Source: Thermoplasmata archaeon
GTDB taxonomy: Archaea > Thermoplasmatota > Thermoplasmata > Thermoplasmatales > Thermoplasmataceae
Length of the DNA stretch: 18,057 nucleotides
Assembly (NCBI GenBank): GCA_021819605.1
Contig: JAKAQT010000015.1
Location: forward strand, 1-18,057
Direction: 5' to 3'
A program made the translations under genes and the position numbers. Below the pieces are notes generated by a model that did no database searches, had not been told where the DNA came from, and saw nothing but the letters and a program-made list of their open reading frames with translations. Below are positions 12,936 to 18,057 of the stretch, in pieces; positions within the stretch are counted from its first letter, which is position 1, and every line of letters begins with the position of its first letter.

Positions 12936-14306
12936 ATGATAATCCGAAACAAGTTCACTGATTCACGTTTTTACGAAGTCAAGGAAACCAGCCTTCCTGA
13001 ATCGCGAGAAATGATACGCCACAGTGTAAATGCTCATCACAGCCTTGAGGAATATCCCGGTTTCAAGCTTCAGGAAAACCTGCTTGAAGCTGCGGATATC
13101 ATATCCCGTGAAGCTTCCGTGCTTGCTGAAATGCTTGCACAGGAAACGGGGAAACCTGTAAAATTGGCCATGGACGAGGTGTTGCGATCCCAGGATGCGT
13201 TCAGGATCGCCGCAGCTGAAATCCTGAAATCAAATGGCGAAACCAGGAGGCTTGATACATCTCCTTCGGGACTGAACAGGATAACCTATTCGGTTCCCAT
13301 ACCGCTTGGCCCCATGCTGTACATAGCTTCATATTTCAGTCCCCTGTTTTCAACCGCAGTCATGACGGCATCGGCCCTTGCAGTAAGGGACAGTGCCATA
13401 GTGAAGCCGTCAAGCCTAACTCCTGCGACCACAGACCGGCTGCAGAAGATCATTTCGGAGGCAGGCTTCCCGGGCAATTCCATGCAGGTCGCCAGGACAT
13501 CCGGATTTGGCAATGTCACGAAGTTCCTTGTAGAATCACGAGAAATCAAGATCCTTGGTTTTTCCGGGAAATGGGAAACTGCCACGCGCATAGCTGCAAT
13601 GGGTGGACTGAAGAAGTACATGATGGAAATATTCGGGAATTTCCCGGCCATTGTATGGGATGATGCCGATCTTGACATGGCAGCTGAACAGATTGCAAGG
13701 TCTGCATTCCTGACTTCCACCTACACTGGCCACCACCTCCAGAGGATACTGGTGCATCAGGACTCATATGATTACCTTAAAAACAGGCTGATGGAGATAG
13801 TGTCGCATTTCAGGGTGGGTGACCCCATGGACCCTGAGACGGATGTTGGCCCCATGATTTCAATTGATGAGGCAAAATCAGCCGAAGATTTTGTGTCTGT
13901 GGCCCGATCACTGGGGGGGAATATATTATCCGGTGGTGCCAGGACAGATTCCCTCATGATGCCAACGCTCATAGAGAATATTGACACGTCCTCATACATC
14001 TGGAACAATGACGTTCCCGGGCCTGTCACAATGATTGCGCCTGTATCATCCATGTCACAGGCAATAAAGATAGCAAATGATGCTCCAACCGGAATAAGTG
14101 CCAGCATATTCACCTCCGACATGAATACTGCGTTTTTTGCCTCCGAGAAGCTGGCTTTTCCCACTCTCATAATAAATGATTTTCCCGATTACCTTCCGGA
14201 TTCAATACCCATTTCTGGGTCGGGGAAAAACTGGACATACCGGCATGGAGTAAGATACCTCATGGATGAAATATCCGGAGTCAGAGAAACTGTTATAAAA
14301 AGATAG
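12936..14306 (+). CDS. Aldehyde dehydrogenase-fold protein without catalytic cysteine (probable pseudoenzyme)
   Basis: A 456-residue protein with the aldehyde dehydrogenase layout: Glu70-Thr-Gly-Lys-Pro-Val (the usual ETGKP), cofactor lysine in Val156-Lys157-Pro-Ser-Ser, Phe209-Ser-Gly-Lys where FTGS is normal, Glu231 at the general-base position, and Pro237-Ala-Ile-Val-Trp-Asp-Asp-Ala-Asp-Leu-Asp. The catalytic loop, normally GQxCxxxxR, is Gly265-His-His-Leu-Gln-Arg270: the cysteine is gone, the loop is three residues shorter, and the whole protein has no cysteine. The oxyanion Asn of the PxNFP motif is replaced (Ser-Tyr-Phe-Ser-Pro, 132-136) and the ExFGP motif has become Asn-Asn-Asp-Val-Pro-Gly-Pro (357-363). 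Oxidation through a thiohemiacetal is therefore unlikely. The reading frame is intact, so it is not a decayed gene. It ends 6 bp from the convergent isocitrate dehydrogenase gene. Confidence 0.85.
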   Translation: MIIRNKFTDSRFYEVKETSLPESREMIRHSVNAHHSLEEYPGFKLQENLLEAADIISREASVLAEMLAQETGKPVKLAMDEVLRSQDAFRIAAAEILKSNGETRRLDTSPSGLNRITYSVPIPLGPMLYIASYFSPLFSTAVMTASALAVRDSAIVKPSSLTPATTDRLQKIISEAGFPGNSMQVARTSGFGNVTKFLVESREIKILGFSGKWETATRIAAMGGLKKYMMEIFGNFPAIVWDDADLDMAAEQIARSAFLTSTYTGHHLQRILVHQDSYDYLKNRLMEIVSHFRVGDPMDPETDVGPMISIDEAKSAEDFVSVARSLGGNILSGGARTDSLMMPTLIENIDTSSYIWNNDVPGPVTMIAPVSSMSQAIKIANDAPTGISASIFTSDMNTAFFASEKLAFPTLIINDFPDYLPDSIPISGSGKNWTYRHGVRYLMDEISGVRETVIKR

Positions 14307-14312
14307 GGGGGA

Positions 14313-15527
14313 TTACTTTATGGGCCGCATCCTCTTTATTACCTCTGATGAGAATTCACTGCACTTGAGCGCCTTTATGTTGAGGACTCTTGCCAGATCC
14401 TGGGTCACCTTCTGGTCTTTGTAGGCAGACATTATGGCACCTTCCAGTATGTTTGCGGCTTCGTTCCATCCCAGATGGCGCAGCATCATCTCTCCAGACA
14501 GCATCAGCGAGGTTGGATTGGCAACATCCATTCCCGCATACTTGGGAGCAGTGCCGTGTACTGCCTCGAATATTGCGTAAACATCCCCGACATTTCCGCC
14601 AGGAGCCAGGCCAAGCCCACCCACCTGAGCAGCAAGAGCATCTGATAGATAGTCCCCGTTGAGGTTGGTTGTTGCAATGATATCGTAGTCCTCAGTCCTT
14701 GTGAGAACCTGCTGGAACATGTTGTCAGTTATCCTGTCTTTCACAACTATTCTTGAGGGAAAAGCCTCGGGCTGCTTCAGGTATTCCTCCTCGGTTACCG
14801 TCTTATCCCCGAATTCTGTTCTTGCCACTTCGTACCCCCAGTCCTTGAATGCGCCCTCAGTGTACTTCATGATGTTTCCCTTGTGAACCAGAGTTACGCT
14901 CTTTCTCTTGTTCTGGACAGCGTATTCCAGTGCCTTCCTGACCAGCCTTGCTGATCTGAACCTGCTGATTGGCTTTATGCCGATTCCCGTGTCATCTGTA
15001 AGGTTAACAGAGAAATTATCTGAGAGAAATTTCCTGAGCATTGTGGCTTCCGGCGAATCATATTTCCATTCTATTCCCATGTAGAGGTCCTCGGTATTTT
15101 CCCTGAACACAACCATGTTCATCTTCTCTGGATTTTTCACTGGAGACGGAACTCCTGGGAAGAACTTAACCGGCCTTATATTCGCATACAAGTCAAAATA
15201 TTGCCTCAGGGTGACATTCAGGCTCCTGAAACCCTGGCCAATGGGTGTTGTCAGGGGGCCCTTTATTGATACAACACACTTCTTCAGAAGATCAAGAGAT
15301 TCCTGCGGTAGATGCTTTCCTGTATTTTCCATGGCCTCCTCTCCCGCCAGGACTTTTTCCCAAACAATGTTTCTCTCCCCACTGTATGCTATTTCCAGTG
15401 AAGCGTTAATTGCCGCAATGGATGCTTTGGTAATGTCCGGGCCAATTCCATCACCCTCTATGTAACCTATTGTGGGATTGCTGGGTATCTGCATACCCTT
15501 TCCCTCTATCACCTTAATGTATGCCAT
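14313..15527 (-). CDS. icd: Isocitrate dehydrogenase (probably NADP-dependent)
   Basis: A 404-residue dimeric-type enzyme that converts isocitrate to 2-oxoglutarate and CO2 in the citric acid cycle. It follows E. coli Icd closely: Tyr22-Ile-Glu-Gly-Asp-Gly-Ile-Gly, the substrate loop Arg101-Ser102-Leu-Asn-Val-Thr-Leu-Arg, Arg142-Glu-Asn-Thr-Glu-Asp, Lys216-Gly-Asn-Ile-Met-Lys, Asn288-Leu-Asn-Gly-Asp-Tyr-Leu-Ser-Asp and His324-Gly-Thr-Ala-Pro-Lys-Tyr. Of the residues setting NADP preference in E. coli, Lys344 and Tyr345 are kept (Lys329, Tyr330) and Arg395 is kept (Arg380), while Val351 is Ala336 and Tyr391 is Gln376, so NADP use is likely but not certain. ATG 15527 gives an N-terminal extension like that of E. 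coli. A TATA box lies at 15558-15567. Confidence 0.95.
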   Translation of the reverse strand: MAYIKVIEGKGMQIPSNPTIGYIEGDGIGPDITKASIAAINASLEIAYSGERNIVWEKVLAGEEAMENTGKHLPQESLDLLKKCVVSIKGPLTTPIGQGFRSLNVTLRQYFDLYANIRPVKFFPGVPSPVKNPEKMNMVVFRENTEDLYMGIEWKYDSPEATMLRKFLSDNFSVNLTDDTGIGIKPISRFRSARLVRKALEYAVQNKRKSVTLVHKGNIMKYTEGAFKDWGYEVARTEFGDKTVTEEEYLKQPEAFPSRIVVKDRITDNMFQQVLTRTEDYDIIATTNLNGDYLSDALAAQVGGLGLAPGGNVGDVYAIFEAVHGTAPKYAGMDVANPTSLMLSGEMMLRHLGWNEAANILEGAIMSAYKDQKVTQDLARVLNIKALKCSEFSSEVIKRMRPIK

Positions 15528-15557
15528 CTGTTATCTCTGTGGAATTCCTTATTCACT

Positions 15558-15567
15558 CTTATATTTT
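15558..15567 (-). promoter_or_regulatory. TATA box for isocitrate dehydrogenase
   Basis: Minus-strand AAAATATAAG, centred about 35 bp from ATG 15527, giving a leader of about 10 nt. A short palindrome (15590-15605) sits just upstream of it. Confidence 0.5.
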
Positions 15568-15589
15568 CAGTCTTGCATCAATATTTGTT

Positions 15590-15605
15590 ATGAGTAAATA
15601 CTCAT
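15590..15605. repeat. Perfect inverted repeat ATGAGTA-AA-TACTCAT
   Basis: Two 7-bp arms with a 2-bp spacer, lying 23 bp or more upstream of the isocitrate dehydrogenase TATA box, the place for an activator or distal repressor site. The 10-mer ATGAGTAAAT of its left part also occurs at 10510-10519, between the TATA box and start of sufC. Confidence 0.55.
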
Positions 15606-15867
15606 TATTTCCTGCAACAACTCCAAAGCTAAAGGGTCCTGGGTTACTCGTTACGGTGATTAAATGAGCCCTGAAATGATGAAAGTGTTCGTCATTATGC
15701 CCTGCTACCTTCCTTTAACCGCTGGGTGCATGAAATCCGGGCCAGCCGTGACACAGGGAATGTTTGCTGCGGAACCTTCCTTGCCAAGTGTCACGAAGCC
15801 TTATTAGGCAAGAAACAATGATTTGGAAGTGGACTTCAAAAAAGTTTTCAGGATGTGCCCAGTCTCT
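15606..15867. other. Intergenic DNA between icd and purA, no convincing gene
   Basis: About 260 bp without a clear gene. It contains a 47-codon frame on the plus strand (15664-15807) and short open frames on the minus strand, none with a recognisable product or ribosome-binding site. Perfect inverted repeats are present: CGTGACAC/GTGTCACG (15747-15754 and 15788-15795) and CTTGCC/GGCAAG (15780-15785 and 15807-15812), which interleave and so could form alternative structures. No tRNA, RNase P or SRP RNA hallmarks were seen. Confidence 0.5.
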
Positions 15868-15875
15868 GATAAATT
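15868..15875 (+). promoter_or_regulatory. Candidate TATA box for purA
   Basis: GATAAATT about 31 bp before ATG 15903 and 46 bp before GTG 15918. Initiation near 15898 would leave a leader of about 20 nt before the GTG, containing GGAGGT. A weaker T-rich box follows at 15880-15887. Confidence 0.35.
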
Positions 15876-15904
15876 CCTGCTATTTTTGCCAACAAATTCA
15901 TCAT

Positions 15905-15910
15905 GGAGGT
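15905..15910 (+). promoter_or_regulatory. Full Shine-Dalgarno site GGAGGT favouring a GTG start for purA
   Basis: GGAGGT is a complete match to the archaeal anti-Shine-Dalgarno core and lies 7 nt before GTG 15918. It would lie inside the coding region if the ATG at 15903 were used. Confidence 0.5.
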
Positions 15911-15917
15911 TTCTAGA

Positions 15918-17243
15918 GTGATAGCTGCTGTTCTCGGCTTGCAGTTTGGCGATGAGGGCAAGGGCAAGATCACGGACTTCCTGAGCGGAATGTTTCAGGT
16001 TGCTGTAAGATTCAATGGTGGCGGGAATGCCGGCCATACGGTTGTTGCAAACGGGAAGACCTACAAATTTCATCTGATACCATCAGGATCCCTGAGATGC
16101 GAAACCGTGGTACTGGGAAATGGAATGGTGATCGACCCCCATGGCCTGGCAGAGGAAATGGACAAACTCACTACCTCAGGCTGCTCTTCGCACATTATCA
16201 TAAGCAAGATGGCGCATGTCGTAACTCCCATGCACAAGATACTTGACACAAAGGAAGAGTCTGTAAGATCAAAGCTGAGCATCGGAACAACTGCCCAGGG
16301 CATAGGCCCCACATATGAGGATAAATATGCAAGGACCGGCATACGGATGGTTGACCTTCTGAGCCGTGATACCCTAATGGAAAAAGTGGAGACCATATAC
16401 AGGATGAAAGAAAGCCTGCTTGCCAGCACTGAATTCAGCAGAAAGGAGAACAGGGAAGCCATGGTGGATGAATTATACAGAGTTGGCCAGAGGCTCACAC
16501 CGTTCCTTGAATATACTGAGCTTGAAATTTTCAGGCAGTACAGGAAGGGCAAGAGCATACTTTTTGAGGGAGCACAGGGGACAATGCTTGACATAGACTT
16601 CGGAATGTACCCTTTTGTTACCTCTTCAAATGCGCTTGCCGGAGCACTATCACTGGGAGCTGGATTTCCATTCCGGAAAGTGGATTATGTCATAGGCGTG
16701 GCAAAAGCCTACATGTCAAAAGTCGGTTCCGGGCCTTTCCCCACGGAACTTGAGGAAACTCAGGCAGCCAGGCTGAGGGATCTGGGCCATGAGTTCGGGA
16801 CCACAACTGGAAGGCCAAGGCGCGTGGGATGGCTGGATATCCCAATGCTCAGATATTCAATCATGATGAACGACGTGGATGCGCTGGCTGTCACGAGGCT
16901 GGACACACTGGGACAGATGGATAAAATAAGGATCTGCACAGCCTACAGGAAAGACGGGAAGGAGATTGACTATATACCCCGAAGTTTCCAGGAATTTTCA
17001 GGGGTGGAGATGGACTATATGGATATGGAACCCTGGGGAAAGCTTGCCCAGCCGGAAGGCGGCTACACCTTCAGTGCTCTTCCTGCAGCGCTCAGGAAAT
17101 ACGTTGAGAAAGTGGAGGAACTGCTGGACATCCCGGTTGACATAATATCACTTGGGGAAGGCCGGGAAAACACCATAGTCAGAGACACTTCTGTGCTCAA
17201 TAGTCAAGCACCAGATACACGGGAGCATGATCCGATCCCGTGA
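15918..17243 (+). CDS. purA: Adenylosuccinate synthetase
   Basis: GTP-dependent enzyme joining IMP and aspartate to make adenylosuccinate, the first committed step to AMP. The P-loop Gly-Leu-Gln-Phe-Gly-Asp-Glu-Gly-Lys-Gly-Lys is at residues 7-17, with the usual Trp changed to Phe. Asn-Gly-Gly-Gly-Asn-Ala-Gly-His-Thr (33-41) gives the catalytic His40. The IMP-binding run Gly-Thr-Thr-Ala-Gln-Gly-Ile-Gly-Pro follows near 122, and Thr-Thr-Gly-Arg-Pro-Arg-Arg near 295. At 441 residues it has bacterial length, unlike the short form (around 340) of some hyperthermophilic archaea. GTG 15918 is preferred for its full Shine-Dalgarno site and standard N-terminus; ATG 15903 would add five residues. The last 15 codons (Leu-Asn-Ser-Gln and on) overlap the convergent nuclease gene. 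Confidence 0.95.
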   Translation: MIAAVLGLQFGDEGKGKITDFLSGMFQVAVRFNGGGNAGHTVVANGKTYKFHLIPSGSLRCETVVLGNGMVIDPHGLAEEMDKLTTSGCSSHIIISKMAHVVTPMHKILDTKEESVRSKLSIGTTAQGIGPTYEDKYARTGIRMVDLLSRDTLMEKVETIYRMKESLLASTEFSRKENREAMVDELYRVGQRLTPFLEYTELEIFRQYRKGKSILFEGAQGTMLDIDFGMYPFVTSSNALAGALSLGAGFPFRKVDYVIGVAKAYMSKVGSGPFPTELEETQAARLRDLGHEFGTTTGRPRRVGWLDIPMLRYSIMMNDVDALAVTRLDTLGQMDKIRICTAYRKDGKEIDYIPRSFQEFSGVEMDYMDMEPWGKLAQPEGGYTFSALPAALRKYVEKVEELLDIPVDIISLGEGRENTIVRDTSVLNSQAPDTREHDPIP

Positions 17244-17961
17244 CCTCCTCCATTATGCCTGCATCCTTCACACGGGATTTCATGTCTGCCGACACAACGA
17301 AATAATCTATCCGCCAGCCTATATTCCGCGATCTTGCATTGTGCATATACGACCACCATGAGTAATGGCCGGGATCGCCATTGAACATCCTGAATGTGTC
17401 AACATAACCGTCATCCAGAAACTCTGACATCCAGTCTCTCTCCTCTTTTGTGAAACCTGCATTGTGCTCATTGCTCTTGGGATTTGCAATATCTATCTCC
17501 CTGTGTGCTACATTGAAGTCCCCTGTTATTACCACCGGCTTCCTTTCCCTCAATTTATTGCAGAATCTGTGAAATTCAGAGTTGAATGCCAGCTTATAAT
17601 CCAGCCTTGTGAGGCCTCTTTGTGAATTGGGAAAATATACGTTCAGGAAATAGAAATTGTCCAGCTCCAGTCCCATTATCCTTCCTTCCGCGTCAAATTC
17701 CGGATTTCCGATTCCACGGATGAGTGAGACCGGATGTATCTTTGATAATGTGAGAGTGCCGCTGTATCCCTTTTTTTCGGCTGGATTTAAATATGCAGTA
17801 TAGCCGCCTGACGATAGTTCCAATGGCACCTGTCCCTGAGAGATCTTGACTTCCTGCATTGCCATGATGTCAGGGGATTCCTTCTGTATGAAGCCAGACA
17901 GCCCGGACTTCATAGCCGCCCTGAGGCCGTTCACATTCCACGATATCAGCTTGATGACCAT
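17197..17961 (-). CDS. xth: Exonuclease III-family AP endonuclease
   Basis: A 254-residue base-excision repair nuclease that cuts DNA 5' of abasic sites. The endonuclease/exonuclease/phosphatase fold motifs are all present: Trp8-Asn-Val-Asn11-Gly-Leu-Arg, metal-binding Gln36-Glu37-Val-Lys, Tyr109-Phe-Pro-Asn, Gly147-Asp148-Phe-Asn150-Val-Ala-His, Asn213-Ile-Gly-Trp-Arg-Ile-Asp219-Tyr, and the catalytic Gly242-Ser-Asp244-His245. Length matches single-domain ExoIII. In Methanothermobacter a homologue (Mth212) also cuts at uracil; whether this protein does cannot be told by eye. Acid-hot habitats speed depurination and cytosine deamination, which would suit the role. ATG 17961 is the first in frame and gives the normal N-terminus. 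Its stop lies 47 bp inside the end of purA. Confidence 0.95.
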   Translation of the reverse strand: MVIKLISWNVNGLRAAMKSGLSGFIQKESPDIMAMQEVKISQGQVPLELSSGGYTAYLNPAEKKGYSGTLTLSKIHPVSLIRGIGNPEFDAEGRIMGLELDNFYFLNVYFPNSQRGLTRLDYKLAFNSEFHRFCNKLRERKPVVITGDFNVAHREIDIANPKSNEHNAGFTKEERDWMSEFLDDGYVDTFRMFNGDPGHYSWWSYMHNARSRNIGWRIDYFVVSADMKSRVKDAGIMEEVTGSDHAPVYLVLDY

Positions 17962-18057
17962 TGCATCTGTATCTACCTTCAGCGTTAAAACATTTACAGG
18001 TTTTCAAGGGGCTTAACTCCGGATCCTTCTATACGGTGAATTGCCATATTAGATCGG
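17962..18057. other. Upstream region of the nuclease gene, window edge
   Basis: Non-coding as far as visible. On the minus strand TTTTAA near 17984-17989 is about 25-30 bp from ATG 17961 and may be the xth TATA box. Nothing else is recognisable before the window ends. Confidence 0.3.

Noticed and set aside
15655..15690. Possible C/D box RNA (CTGA followed by ATGATGA)
   Set aside because: A complete set of C and D boxes with suitable spacing and a terminal stem was not found.
15664..15807. 47-codon plus-strand frame between icd and purA
   Set aside because: No ribosome-binding site and no recognisable motif; it overlaps inverted repeats and is compatible with chance.
1..18057. CRISPR arrays, insertion sequences, tRNA or rRNA genes
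   Set aside because: No regularly spaced repeats, transposase motifs, T-loop sequences or rRNA-like stretches were seen on either strand.

Overview
This window looks like the chromosome of a thermoacidophilic euryarchaeon of the Thermoplasmatales type. The evidence is an SDR-type L-threonine 3-dehydrogenase of the kind described from Thermoplasma, an archaeal-class glycyl-tRNA synthetase, a Pyrococcus-like ferredoxin, and archaeal promoters. Several promoters have an AT-rich TATA box about 25 bp ahead of the start codon, implying leaderless transcripts. Other genes have GGTG/GAGGTGA ribosome-binding sites matching the archaeal 16S 3' end. Genes are tightly packed, and three convergent pairs overlap at their 3' ends.

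Layout. Positions 1-1502 (minus strand) hold the N-terminal part of an Xaa-Pro peptidase cut by the window edge, an HExxH metallopeptidase-like protein just upstream of it, and a small protein with a C-terminal membrane anchor. Positions 1652-5208 (plus) hold an MFS transporter, then a four-CBS-domain protein that overlaps glycyl-tRNA synthetase by 4 bp. Positions 5186-10487 (minus) form a complete SUF iron-sulfur assembly operon, sufC-sufB-sufD-sufS-sufU, ending in a single-cluster ferredoxin. A SufR-like winged-helix regulator is transcribed divergently from sufC (10593-11270), so the operon probably senses cluster status. Positions 11260-12225 (minus) encode L-threonine 3-dehydrogenase.

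Positions 12416-14306 (plus) are the most unusual part. A MoaE-like protein is followed by an aldehyde-dehydrogenase-fold protein, and both lack residues normally required for catalysis. The second contains no cysteine at all. A perfect 17-bp palindrome covers the TATA box of the first. This pair is the best candidate here for an undescribed function.

Positions 14313-15527 (minus) encode isocitrate dehydrogenase, and 15918-17243 (plus) encode adenylosuccinate synthetase, separated by about 390 bp of mostly non-coding DNA with inverted repeats. Positions 17197-17961 (minus) encode an exonuclease III-family AP endonuclease whose 3' end overlaps purA by 47 bp.

No tRNA, rRNA, CRISPR array or insertion sequence was recognised. 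All calls come from reading motifs by eye; no database search was run.
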